A stretch of DNA of 64,000 nucleotides from Brachycybe producta (Eukaryota > Arthropoda > Diplopoda > Playtdesmida > Andrognathidae), in contig JAUPFP010000034.1 in assembly GCA_036925085.1 (NCBI GenBank), forward strand, positions 1,960,001 through 2,024,000. Reading direction: 5' to 3'. The translations under genes were made by a program, and so were the position numbers. The notes beneath the pieces are model-generated. The model saw nothing but the letters and a program-made list of their open reading frames with translations, ran no database searches and was not told where the DNA came from. This document shows positions 45,737-57,645 of the stretch, in pieces; position 1 is the first letter of the stretch; each line of letters begins with the position of its first letter.

Positions 45737-47346
45737 TTACAGGAAAACTTCTTTGATGCAACGATAATAACCATTTGCGTCCTTTTTGTCGCTCATGGAT
45801 AAAAGCTGAAGACTAGTAACTCGATCTACTCCAAAGTTCATGTCTCTCGCTTCTGCATAAAGCCTTGGTTTTATTTCCTCGGCCAACTGCATAAACAGGT
45901 AAGAAGCAATAGTTAATCATTGGTTTTGAAATGAAAATAATCATTAAACTTTCTTTTCTGTTTTCATCTTCCAGTTTAGATAACTTCATAATTGTCAAGT
46001 GAGGTGTGAATCGATCGCTGGTAACGTCAATTCCCATTTGTCGAAACGTTTTTCGAAGCACACCTCAAAATAAAAAAAGATGTAAGTGGAACACATTCAT
46101 ACATATTTAACAGTAGATAATATTATATATTCACTCGCAATCTCGTTCAGTCTTGTCACAGTGTCATGGTCTTTGATGTTTACATACAAAACCTTTGATA
46201 AAATCCAAAGAATTAATAATTGAACAAGGAACTATAGCCCCGTTTACACCAAAAAGTACATACCAACTTGAGAAGTGTGAAAAGATTCTTAATATCACAA
46301 ATAATAGTTGTGATGAGTTAACACCAAGTTGGTTTAACGAAGGCTTCGTTATAAATGAAATGTTCTATCGTACTTGTTTTTAGCCATCTTGTGAAGTTTT
46401 TTCAAAAACCGTACTTTTCTTTTTATGTAAACAAGGCATATGAGTTTTATAAATTTTAATACAATTATACCTTGCAGTAAAAATGATCCAAGCCTTGAAA
46501 TTCTATATTTATGGGATTTTTCGCAACGCCATTTTTTATTTTATTGACAGTTTCATCCATTGCTTTTGTAACTCTTCAGTACAGAAAAAAAAATGCAAAC
46601 ATTTATGCAACCTTTTTTGATTTATACGTGAATGTGCTAAGTGTTTTCTTGATTATATCTTTCAAAGTAAAACAAGATAGTGAAAAATGATTTACAATTT
46701 GACACAACGTTTATTTTGAAACACAATTTACCAAGAAAGTATCCTACATTTTGAATTCTTTTTTTTATAAATTTGCTTCTAAAAAGTTTATGAAATCGAG
46801 GAGAACTTCAGTTGGCTCCGCCCTTGTTACGACGAACGCAACTTCTAATTGGTTGGTTATGTAGTCTGATGTCACATGCTCCGCCCTTTTCAACGTCGAA
46901 CCACACAATAAACCAATAAGAAGTTGCCGGTCGTCATAACATTGGCGGAGCCAACTGAAGTTTTCCCCGATTTCTAACTGCCTGTGTAAATATTTGTCTA
47001 AACTAATGAAAAAAATTCTATGCTAGTAAGTTAAGTTTGTTTCCAAACCTTTGAAGAACATCGACTTCTTTCAAGTTGAAGTTCATTACGGCCATCGTCA
47101 GATGTAATGTTGTCAAAGGAATAATTGCACTTTTGAAAAATTGATTTTGCTGAATTATGTGGTTTTGAACTTTTTCGATTTTACTGTGAATCTTCATAAG
47201 GAAATAATAGAAATTATTAATTGATTTATTTAAAATTTTATTACTTATTGGAATTATTTCGATACTTATACTTCACTATTTCGTATCTGAATTGCAACAA
47301 AATGATTTGGACGAAGTGAACTTTTGGAAGCATTTCCTTTGAACAT
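45737..47346 (-). CDS. AKAP7-like 2H-phosphoesterase protein, short paralog
   Basis: Homolog of the central domain of AKAP7 (2H phosphoesterase superfamily, which binds or cleaves 2',5'-linked nucleotides in vertebrate AKAP7). Exons in coding order: 47272-47346, 47049-47191, 46471-46573, 46135-46192, 45954-46063, 45737-45886; 212 residues. Both catalytic H-x-T motifs are present: H55-L-T57 in LHLTMAVMNF and H148-L-T150 in PHLTIMKLSK. The end (TSLQLLSMSDKKDANGYYRC) matches the AKAP7 C-terminal block. The start is the only ATG in frame before the conserved RPNHFVAIQIRN, giving a very short N-terminus. No PKA-anchoring helix or signal peptide is visible. The last intron has no GT or GC donor; the boundary given assumes GA-AG (see findings). 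Exons 2-6 have the same lengths as in the neighbour at 48156-50905, so this is a tandem duplicate. Confidence 0.85.
46793..46977. mobile_element. MITE in intron 2 of the short AKAP7-like gene
   Basis: GAAATCGAGGAGAACTTCAG followed by TTGGCTCCGCCC at the left is mirrored by GGCGGAGCCAACTGAAGTTT and TCCCCGATTTC at the right. Arms are about 60 bp and include AACTTCTAATTGGTT against AACCAATAAGAAGTT. It is GC-richer than its host intron. The target duplication is not clear. It is absent from the paralogous intron. Confidence 0.75.
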
Positions 47347-48155
47347 TATCACGAAGACTAGAATTTAGTTTGAAACAGAACACACTTCTTTAGTAAACCC
47401 AAACTGTGAAGAAAACTTTTAAAAGAAATTTTGAAGTTTATTTTATGTGAGTTATTGAGTTAACAAATGTTATAGGTGTTAGTTAAGGAACACCCAACAA
47501 TTCACCTACCTTTTATATTTTTCTGTTGTGTTTAGGAGAGTATTTGAAACGATTGAATTGATTTACCGTATTTTATCATTCAATACTAATCTTATCGTGT
47601 ATTTTCTAATGTTGACGTTTTTGTTATCTAGGACCAAACATAATAATTTACTTCTAGTTGTAATTTTAAAAATAGGGATTTCATCACTAGATTTATTACA
47701 GCTTGGATACAAAATCATTCGTGTTATCCGTTTTTTGTTAAATAGTTTTCTTTGTATATCGTTTTATATTAGTCTTTTTTTGTTTACTCACCGAAATTTC
47801 CTTTTTTTCTTGAACTTTTTACGAAATTACTACATTATAAAAATGATTTAACTTGTTGGTCTAAATGGGAAAAAGTTTGATTCATTTTTTTGCAACAAAA
47901 AAAAATCCATGAAATAAGTACGACCGTACTTTTTAAATTTTATATAAAGTCTTGGTTAAATCAGTTTGATATAAACCGCTTACAACTTTTTATTTTATAG
48001 CAAATGTTCCATTGTACTTTTATTGTGAATTTGTGTTTTTCAGTTTAAAAGCGGTTTAGGGTTTCTTCTTTTTAAAAAAAAAACCGCAATTCAATTTCAA
48101 TGTATTTTATTTTCATTTTTACGTAGGCCTCCAGAATGTGACATTTTGTACAATA
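47347..48155. other. Spacer between tandem AKAP7-like genes
   Basis: About 810 bp of AT-rich sequence. It should contain the promoter of the short gene and the 3' UTR of the long one. The 107-codon open frame at 47528-47851 on plus is Phe/Leu/Ile-rich with no known similarity and looks like chance. Confidence 0.4.
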
Positions 48156-50905
48156 TCAAAAGAAAACTTCTTTTAAGCATCGGTAATATCCTTCTGCATC
48201 CTTTTCGTCATTCATGGACAGAAGCTGAAGACTCGTAAGTCGATCGCTTCCGAAGTTTGTGTCTTTTGCGTCTTTGTAAACATCCGGTTTAATTTTCTTA
48301 ATCAACTATAAACAAAAGTAAGAAACAAAAAAAAAAGTTCCAATAAAACAGGGTGTATGTTTATGAATTATAAATTCATCTTTTCCTTTTTATCTTTAAA
48401 TTTCATTTTAGATAACTTCATTATGGTCAAATGAGGTTTGAATCTTTCGTCTGTCACTTCGACACCAACTTTTTGAAACGTTTTCTGAATAACGTCTAGA
48501 AAACAGAAAGAAAAACAACTGAAAAAAGTAACACTTTTCTTGATTGTTGACAATATTTCAAGGTTTGAACTCAACTGGCGACATCGTTGAGTCTATTAAC
48601 AGCGTCTTCGTTTTTGATTTTTGCAAATAGAACCTTTTAAAAATAAATTTCTTATCAGTCACTGAACTTCAAATCAACTATTTCACATAACCCTTTCTTT
48701 TTTTACCTCGCTGGAAAAATGATCCAAACCTTGAAAATCTATGTTTAATGGATTCTTCGTGACGTCGTCTTTCAGTTCATTCAGCGTGTCCTCCATTGCT
48801 TTGTTAACTCTGGTATTGAAAAAGTGTGGGGAGGGGAAATTAGAAGGATATGCTAAATAAGAGAAAGGCCGCCGCATGGGTAACTTTGTAAAGAAGTTTT
48901 TTATTTGCTATGAATCCAAATTTCACTGAACATTCACAAATCACAACCAATGTAACTGCGTTCTTGACGTAGTGTTGTAGTTGCAAGACCGTGGGGCCGA
49001 AACTGGGGAAAACCGGCTAAGGTGAAAGGTTATTTGCTCGGCTCTAATTAAATCAAAATTAAAATGTTTTCCTTGGTTCTGTTTTTTGTGTTTGCCCACA
49101 ATAAACGTTTAAATTTATGTTTGCTGTTTTGTAATAATTTGCAGCGAGCGTGGCGAGCAAATTTTTTTTTTTTGTGAAAAAAAAAATGGATGAAAACCTG
49201 TATAATTTATTTCTTTTTCTCAAATATTTTTTATTATTTTTCTTTCTTTTCTTCCCATAAAGTGTCCGATTTTAAAACTTGTATCACGTTCCATCATGAA
49301 ATCGGACCAGGTCCTATAATGAAAACTAAGCGGTTCATATCGGGGAAAACGCCCAATTGCCCGGTGGACCAGTCCGCCTCCGTGACAGTTGAAAACCGAT
49401 TAACACGAAAACGGAAAACACAACAAATCGGATAACAAGAATTAGATTTTTGGTTTGGTTCCTTAAAAAATGCACAAAAATACTATGATTTAACACAAAA
49501 TTCGTTTATTACGAAAAAATATTCCGGTCCTTGCCATTTCGTGTTAATTTTGTTAGTTTTATTGGAGTTTCTCAAATTGACTGAACGTCGTAAATGTTGT
49601 TTCGATATAATATGCGTTAGTTGTTCATAATGAATTTAAGAGTGGTTCACACTTTTGTTTTAAGTGAAATCTGGAATCGGTTTTAACATTTTTTTTAAAA
49701 CTTCTTGCAAGTTTCTCTAAAACCTTTGAAGCACTTCGATTTCTTTCGAGTCGAAGTTCATGACGGCCATCGTCAAATGCAAAGTTGGCAAAGGAATAAT
49801 CGCACTTTTAAGAAGTTCGTTTTGCAGAATCATATCTTTTTGAAGGAGTTCTATTTTATTGTGGATCTGACAAAAACAAAAGTAACGAATTATTTTTGAA
49901 AACGCGTTTTAAAATATATCTTATATGCCGTTCGAAGCAAAAATTCAGCCATTCTGCACTATTTACCAACTCTATCGGTAGTTAAATCTGTGACATAACA
50001 AGCATTTGATTCAATAAACAGAAAGGCAACAAGCCAAAGTCACACTTGAATTCTGATTATTCTGCATTTTCAAAGCAAATTTAAGAAGAAACTGAAAGTG
50101 ATTTAGAAACTTGAAGAGTAATTTAATCACATACCTTAAGGCTAACGATTAATTTTACTCTTCCGAGTTCCTGAAACACTTTAAACCTCTTCGTAATGTT
50201 GCTTTTGTCTTAGAATAATCGGAGTTCTATTCCGTTTTTTCCCCTTTCATTTCGCAAATTGATTAACATGTTTGTAGTTCAGAACGACTGATTTTTCTAC
50301 TTTGAAACCGGAAACAAGAACGATTATTTATAAGCTCCTTTATATACCTCTTTGTTTCGTATTTGAATTGCAACGAAATGATTTGGACGCAATGAATTTG
50401 ATTTGGTTTTTCGTTTTTTCTCTTTACATTTCGATCCTATTTGATCTGACGTTTGAGGCTCATCATCACGGTTTGTATCAAACGAATTTTTCGTTTTGCA
50501 ATCGACATTTGTTTGATTTTCGCAAAGAAAAACAGTTTTTTCTTCAGTTATTAAGTCTGAAGAAGAACTTTCGCAACTGAGTTTCGAAACTTTTTGCGGC
50601 GGTTGGTCACCACTTTCGCATTTCGTGTCTTCGTTTTCATTTGATTTAGTTTGTGTAGATTCAATAAAAGCGTCTAATTCACTGAGCATTCGAGAAAACA
50701 AGTCATTTTCACACGTTTCCGTCTTTTTAACATCGAAAGACATGCTTCTGTCGTCTGCTAAAACTACGCGCAAATCTACGTAATTATCGACGCAAAACGT
50801 ATTTCTTGTACGTTCTAAACTACAACTCACTGCGATCTGACTAATTCGCTCACTGACACGCACGATTCGTCGAAAATTGCTACTAAATAACAATTTTCGA
50901 AACAT
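48156..50905 (-). CDS. AKAP7-like 2H-phosphoesterase protein, long paralog
   Basis: Same family as the gene at 45737-47346. Exons in coding order: 50348-50905, 49724-49866, 48707-48809, 48576-48633, 48386-48495, 48156-48305; 373 residues. The N-terminal 160 residues are unlike the short paralog: the first ~35 are basic and Arg/Ser-rich (possibly a targeting peptide), followed by an acidic, Ser-rich linker and a basic KEKKRKTKSN run that could be a nuclear signal, just before RPNHFVAIQIRN. The catalytic motifs are H216-L-T218 and H309-L-T311. C-terminal block TSLQLLSMNDEKDAEGYYRC. The first ATG is used; an internal Met in MSFDVKKTE (residue ~55) is an alternative start. The last intron again lacks GT/GC; GA-AG is assumed. 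Divergent from PPIE. Confidence 0.87.
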
Positions 50906-51440
50906 TTATCGCGCCAAAATGTTAAAGATGATGATAAAATATTAGGTTGTTTCTTTAAATCAAACCGCTGCAAGTTTTCTAGCCTCTATCTTTATACTTT
51001 AACAAATCTCTTCGTAATCTTATAATAAATTATAATATCAGATTATAAGGTGCAGTGAGAGACTAGAATTTCATTCAAAGGAAACATCCTACGTTTATGT
51101 GCGTTGGAGCAAATGATACTCAACATGAGGCTCAAGATCCATAAACAAATGCTTATATGTTGGCTCGTAGGCCGCTTGTTGACTTGAATGTTTTATCTAG
51201 GGGATAGGGAATATTCTTAACTATCACGTAAACCCATTGTTAAGTTTTCATCAAATCAACCGAATGATCTAAAGACACAATATGGCCGACAAAGTAGATT
51301 AATACAATGTTACGTAGAAGACAGGTAAGATAAAATTTTTACATGATGAAGTTTTTTTTGCGATTACTGCGCTCTCTAACGGGTTTGTTCTTTTATAGCG
51401 CTTCAGAAAAGGTGGTTAATTGTGGTTTTCAATTTTTACA
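50906..51440. promoter_or_regulatory. Divergent promoter region, AKAP7-like (long) / PPIE
   Basis: 535 bp separate the two start codons. I see no convincing TATA box on either side; short first coding exons with internal start sites suggest TATA-less promoters. CGCGCCAAAATG directly precedes the AKAP7-like ATG on the opposite strand. No element was identified inside. Confidence 0.5.
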
Positions 51441-54400
51441 ATGGCGGCATCCAGTAAACGCACACTTTACGTTGGTAAGCCACTTATTTCTTGTGATTTT
51501 ATATAATAAAATGATCATTCTTGTCTTGTTAATGCATTATTTGTTAATTTAAGAGCTATTATAGTTTTATATACCCTGTGAATATTAATAAATTCATAGT
51601 TTTACATATAAAATCACCAATTCAGTGTTCTTCATTGATTCCGTATTCGATTACGTAAACGGATATCATGACGGTTCTGCTGCGTTATACGGCTTCAAAC
51701 GTTTAGATATTTTCTAATGGAAAAAAAATTACTTTTGATGTTATTTTTTAAGGTGGTCTTGCTGAGGAAGTTGATGAGAAGATTCTTCACGCTGCTTTTA
51801 TTCCATTTGGAGACATTCTTGATATTCAGATCCCCTTGGATTATGATTCTCGTACGTTTGGTTCACGGTTCTGCGTGTTTTTTTTTTCTTCTTATGTTTG
51901 AAGGATAGGTCATTTAGTTGTTAAATAACTTTTGAAAATAGAAAACCATCGAGGTTTTGCGTTTGTGGAGTTCGAAACGGCCGAAGATGCGGCCGCTGCG
52001 ATTGATAACATGGTAAATTCGCCGCATTCGAGTCGTTTCTTCTTTGTTGTTGTTAAACGTCAACGGTTTTATTTTCAGAATGATTCGGAACTATTTGGAC
52101 GTACGATTCGTGTCAACATTGCGAAACCGATGAAGATTAAGGAAGGATCTTTAAGACCTGGTCTTTTTTTTTTTAGGAACCAGAGTTTCTGATTCAGGTT
52201 TTTAACGTTTAGATGCGTTCGTTTTGTTTTTAGTTTGGGCTGAAGATATGTGGTTGCGACAGTTCGCCGGCAAGGGCGTCGCTACCGAAGATGGAGAACA
52301 GGATGCGGCTGCAGAAAGTTCGGAAAAACGGAAGATTATAGAAGTATTTCAGAAGATAATGACGATGTATATTTCAGACGTTGAATCTGTTTTTTTTTTA
52401 ACTTAGGGTCACGAAGGAGAAGTTCAAACGAAGAAATCTAAAGGCAATTCTCAAGTTTATTTTGATATTAAAATTGGCAACAAAGAGGTCGGACGCATTA
52501 CGATATTACTGCGATCGGACGTCGTTCCTAAAACGGCGGGTTTGTTTAAATTCGCACTTAATGTTTTAAATTGTTTCAAACTTTTATGTTGTTTTTGTAG
52601 AGAATTTTCGTTGTCTTTGTACTCACGAGAAAGGTTTTGGTTATAAAGGAAGCGTGTTCCATCGAATCATTCCACAATTTGTACAATTTTCTTCATTTCA
52701 ACAATTGATAACCTTATCTTTTTGACATTTCTTAATTATTTTTTTTTATGTAGATGTGTCAAGGTGGTGATTTTACTAAGCATAATGGTACTGGAGGGAA
52801 ATCGATATATGGTGGCAAATTCGAGGACGAGAATTTTATTTTGAAACACACTGGTCCAGGTGATTTCATAATAAAGAAATGATCATAGAATTAATTTTGT
52901 AGCTTTAATAAAATATTGTCTCTTAGGAGTTCTTTCAATGGCAAATTCGGGACCAAATACAAATGGGTCACAATTTTTTCTAACAACAGAAAAAACTTCT
53001 TGGTTTGTTGCTATTTTAACTATTTTAATGAACTGTTTTCATAAAATTATCTTTGCTTTTGCAGTTCTCCGACGCATGATAAGAAATTCTAAGTTGTACT
53101 TTTATTAAATAAAATAAGCACTAAGCTGAAGAAGTGCTTAAGTGAATAAGCACTAATTTGAAAAAGTGCTAAACTAATTAATTACCGATCTGATTTATAT
53201 GACTAGCATAGTTGACGAAAATCTTGTGTTTCACTTATAAGTTATACGTTTTTACAGAAGGGCCACTAAAGTTTTTCTTTTCTCTATTAACGATGATTTA
53301 GTTAACGATGCAATTTTCAGAAACATATTTCAATCGTTAAGAGCCTAGATCCACGTCCATCTTGTTGTTTTGAGCAGACGACAACGAGACAAATGAGTGT
53401 TCTTATATGGTGTTACTAAAACTGAAAGAAATCGCCTCACAATCGCTCAATTAAAATACAGTAAAGCGCAAAATGCAATAAAAAGTATCGTTCTTCACGT
53501 GCTCGATTTATATAGTTTTTGAAAAGGTCCTTCTATTTTTAAACAAGGTTCAAAGTCGTTCGTTTTTTCAACCCCATGTTAAATCCCATTGGATCAAAAA
53601 CCGTCCCACAAACATTTGAAAAACTCTCGTTAAAAACGATTTAGAACAAAAACAAAACAATTAGCACATACATTCATGTACTGGCTTCACAATGTTTCCT
53701 TTTTATAAATTTTGAAAAGGTCCTTCTATTTTTTAATAACGTTTAAAATCGTACGTTTTTAAACTCCATGTTAAGTCCCATAGGACTAAAACACCGTCCA
53801 ACAAAAGTTAAGAGAACTCTTATTAAAAATAATTTAGAGCAATCAGAAAAATTAGCACGTACTTACACGTGTTTATTGCCTTCAAGATTATTCCTTTTTC
53901 GAAATTTTAAAAGGGCTTTCTATTTTTAAATAACATTTAAAATCTTACGTTTTTTTTAACTCCATGTTAAGTCCCATAGGAGCAAAAAACCGTCACCCAA
54001 ACATTTGAAGAACTCCCGTTAAAAACAACTCAGAACAATAACAAAATAATTATTATGTGCATTAATCTACTGGCTTCACAATGTTTTCTTTTTATAAGGT
54101 TAGCACGCGAAATTATTTTTCTATTAATTATTATGTGACTTCGAACCGGGACAAAAAACGTTAAAAAACCGTTTTTCAATCAACAACGATCGTAGCGCCT
54201 ACATTCAGAGAAATTTTGAACTAAACGATGTATCTAGCCTCTTAACTGAGCTATAACTTTATATGATTAGTATAATATTATATATGTACTGTTGAGAGTT
54301 ATGTTTTCTATTTGATAAATCTTCTCGCTGCTTATTAATTAAGAACAAAACTTTTATGGGTATATAAATTGGTTTTAGAAATTGTGCATTTTAGAGAAAT

Positions 54401-54849
54401 AAGTGAAATTATGCTAATTATTACAAATTTCTCTCCAAAAAAAAATAAGGCAAGTTGCCCGTTTTATGCATTTTTATTTGGGATTAAACTGATTATCATT
54501 ATGCATATGGCACTCATATGATAACATAATGTGCTGAAAAGGGAATGGAATAGGCATTTATGCGTTTTGTGCGCTTTATGCAAATGTTTCGTCATATCAT
54601 TTTGTGAATAAATTCTTTTTATTTCTTTTTGGATTTCAATATTTACAGGCTGGACAACAAACATGTTGTTTTTGGCAATGTCGTTTCAGGAATGGACATT
54701 GTAGCAAAAATGGAGGTTAGATTTATATATAAAAAAAATTATTTGTATATTATGAATATTGAATATCGATTTTTTTTCAGGCTTGTGGATCGAAGTCTGG
54801 AAAAGTCTCTGATAAGATAATCATCTCTAATTGTGGAGAATTAGTCTGA
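51441..54849 (+). CDS. PPIE: Peptidyl-prolyl isomerase E (RRM plus cyclophilin), complete, 11 exons
   Basis: Nuclear cyclophilin of the spliceosome: an RNA-binding RRM fused to a proline isomerase that accelerates cis-trans isomerisation of X-Pro bonds. Exons: 51441-51474, 51753-51851, 51942-52012, 52079-52160, 52234-52343, 52407-52539, 52601-52680, 52754-52859, 52927-53002, 54649-54715, 54781-54849. All phases fit and all introns are GT-AG; 308 residues (human PPIE: 301). RRM: RNP2 LYVGGL at 9-14 and RNP1 RGFAFVEF at 48-55. A variable acidic linker spans about 90-145. Cyclophilin domain from about 147 to the end: R198 in FHRIIP, F203 and Q206 in QFMCQGGDF, W264 (cyclosporin contact) and H269 in KHVVFG are all kept, so the enzyme should be active. 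Intron 9 is long (1646 bp) and carries a tandem repeat. Confidence 0.97.
53505..54095. repeat. Tandem repeat of about 185 bp, three diverged units, in PPIE intron 9
   Basis: Each unit contains AAAAGGTCCTTCTATTTTT, CTCCATGTTAAGTCCCATAG, AAAACCGTCC...AACATTTGAA and CCGTTAAAAACGA-like blocks, then AATTAGCACxTAC. Units start near 53515, 53705 and 53890. They account for over a third of the intron. The function is unknown; it is likely a local expansion. Confidence 0.75.
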
Positions 54850-56710
54850 TAATTTATTTTGCAAGCCTCTTCATTATTTGCGGTATGTGAACTATTTTCA
54901 TTTCATTTTTTTAATTATTACATGTGTAATATATTGTATAAGTTTGATTTTGCGAACGATGTCTGTTTCTCGATTGTTTCAAAATATACATCATTTTTTT
55001 TAATTTGTGTTTTTTTTTGTTTGGTTTGGATAAATGCCATTTTTATTATTAGTAAAAGTAAGAAAAAAGTGTATAATTTTTATTTTTTTTTGCAACAGGC
55101 GGTTATTTCTTAGTATATTAACGAAAATATTCATGGCTTTAAGCCAATCTTTTGCTGACTTTTTGTTTGTTAAGAGGTTTTTTAGATTGTTACATTAACT
55201 AAATGTCAATTTTGAAATGTTAATCATTGACATGAATAATTACAGCCAAATGATAGATCGTTGAAAACAAGTATATATTATAATTTTTATAACGATGTGT
55301 TGACTACAGAAAAACTGGTTTTGATAAGGAAAAAAAAAGTTTGTAGTTGATTTGTTTTTTTCAGTTAGTTGAACTTGGAAATACTTTTTTTTTTCAACTT
55401 AAAAATAGGATTCAAAATTGGGAAATTTTTAACCATATGTCAAAATAATTTTAATTAAAAGTTAAATAATATTTTACATAATTTGTGTAGAAAAATATTT
55501 TTTTTATTGGAGTGTGCTTTTTTTTTTTGGCGCAATCATCAAAAACATTAATTGCATCTTAATTTAAAATTAAATTAGGATATATAATCCTAGTGCCACT
55601 GTCCAGTTTCAATAAACTAGTGTTTTGGAACGATTTTTCAGTTGGCAAAACCAACAAAAATTCTAAGAGTTTTATTTAATGTTTCGGTTTCTGATGCTTT
55701 TTTTTTTCTTTTCTAGAAATTGACATATAATTAGGCACAATTTAGGCCTATTTGAAGAGAGCCAATAGGCGCTGAATCCAGCCTGAAAATAATATTCCTA
55801 TGAGCCATAATATGCGTTTTTGGTGACCAAATAAACTTTGCATGTTCCTACTCAGATCAACATGAAATTGGTTTGATTCATAGGTGTAATCAAAAATTTG
55901 ACAGCTTTCATTTTTAGAAATTTATATTAATATAATTTTTTGCCTATATGAATCCCTACAGTGAAAACCATTTAATGCAAAAACGGATAACATGAAAAGT
56001 CTGATAACCGGTCCCTGAATATCGTAAAAAAATTCTTTTAACACGAAAAAATATTCAAGTTTCTTTCAATTTTCTATTAAATATTTTCTGACTAATATAT
56101 TAGCCCAAATATTATGCAGGCTTAAATTTAACTCGGCCCAAAATATTTTTCTGTCAAGGATTTTGGAAAAAAAGTGAAACATACTGTAATTATTTAGTCC
56201 TTAGAATATAACACTAGTGTTTATTATACAACAGAGAAATGATCAAAAAACATCGCGTTGTATTTTGAGGTATACAGTATTTTAATAAAAAAAAAGTGGT
56301 CAACAGCCAAATCAGAAATTCTTATCCAACTCTGCAAAAACAATTAGAATAATTTTTTGTTTTAATTTTTACTGTGGATTTAAAAAACATTTTTATGACA
56401 CTTTGTATAGTATACTCATATTTATATATTTTTGTTTTTAAAATATGCAAAATTACGGTATATATTTTCTCTACTTTTAAAAGTTTATTATTTTTATTGT
56501 GTTAAAAAAGGAACAGTAATTTTGCAATACAAAAAAAAAATTCAGTTTTATTTCGTACTCGGGTTTATTATAAGTCACAGATACATAAATAAAAAAAAAT
56601 GCACATCATTATTATGACCTAAGGGCTGCGATTATTTTACATCACATTCATTACAAATTGTGAATGCATTTATTGGCAAGAAACTACTCTCACTACTCTG
56701 AAAGATAAAG
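54850..56710. other. AT-rich intergenic region after PPIE
   Basis: The PPIE 3' UTR begins here. 55965-56070 contains a mariner-type relic (TACAGTGAAAACCATTTAAT, then TTTTAACACGAAAAAATATT). No exon recognised elsewhere; open frames are AT-compositional. Confidence 0.4.
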
Positions 56711-57645
56711 AAATGTAACCGGCGTTGCGCCGCCGATTTCGGTTTAATTTTTATAAAAAATCAATTTTGAATGATAAAATAAGTTTAATTATATTTATTA
56801 AATCAAAAATGATAAACTACATTATAACGTTAATTACATTTTAACTATAACACTGGTAAAGCTTGCGAATTTTATAAAATAGTAAAACATTGCATCTATC
56901 AGTGTTGGCAGAATTAAAAAAATGTCACAATATTTTCAAGTTTAGCATTATTATTATTATTAAGAAACTCACATAACTATATTAAATAAAATTCTCGTAT
57001 CATTCAATTTTATTTTATTTTAATCATTCTCAACTAGTTTGAAATCTATACTTTTTTTAAAAAAAAAAGTATATAAATATATTTTTTTATATAAAAAAAT
57101 TAAATTTCAAACTACGTTTTGCATCTTTTGCTTGTGACGTCAGAGGGTTATCTAAATTTTAAATTTGTGACATTTTAGTCTGATATCAAACGTTCTCTAA
57201 AGAAAAGGGTTCTTGAATTCTTTTATTACTTCTTTTTATTATTATCGACCCCGTTGACGTCGCAAGCTTCGTCTTAACGACGCGCGGCGAGAATAGTTGA
57301 TAACAATTTATTAAAATAAAATTAATACTTATATATTTTATAATTATTATATATTTAATCTTATATAATAATGTCCAAACGTTTTCAATTTTTTAATCAA
57401 AGGTTTTCCTACATTTTTTTTTTAAATTAAAACAACTTTTTTTTATTAATCAAAGTCAAAATGAGACAATCTTAAATTTTTCGTCAACCCCACTGACGGC
57501 ACAAGCTTTTTATTACAATAAGGCAAATATAGTTTGATAATAATTTATTAAATTAATAATTATGTATTTATAATTATTGTATATTTTTATTATTTTTATT
57601 TGATTTGAATCCACGCTTATTAAGTTATCGGCGTGGCGCCGCCGT
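56711..57645. repeat. Composite repeat: two tandem TGACGTCA-family MITEs between CGGCG...CGCCG boxes
   Basis: Two related MITE copies lie head to tail: about 57115-57290 (CTTGTGACGTCAGAGGGTTA and CCCGTTGACGTCGCAAGCTT) and about 57350-57525 (right arm CCCCACTGACGGCACAAGCT). The block is bounded by AACCGGCGTTGCGCCGCCGA at 56716 and ATCGGCGTGGCGCCGCCGTT at 57629, each internally palindromic. The two boxes are striking because the surroundings are over 75% AT. Confidence 0.5.

Noticed and set aside
45813-46061. Read-through frame in the short AKAP7-like gene ending in a non-homologous tail
   Set aside because: It runs through an intron; the alternative frame of the last exon matches the paralog and AKAP7.
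47528-47851. 107-codon plus-strand frame between the AKAP7-like genes
   Set aside because: Phe/Leu/Ile composition expected from AT-rich DNA; no splice or family signal.
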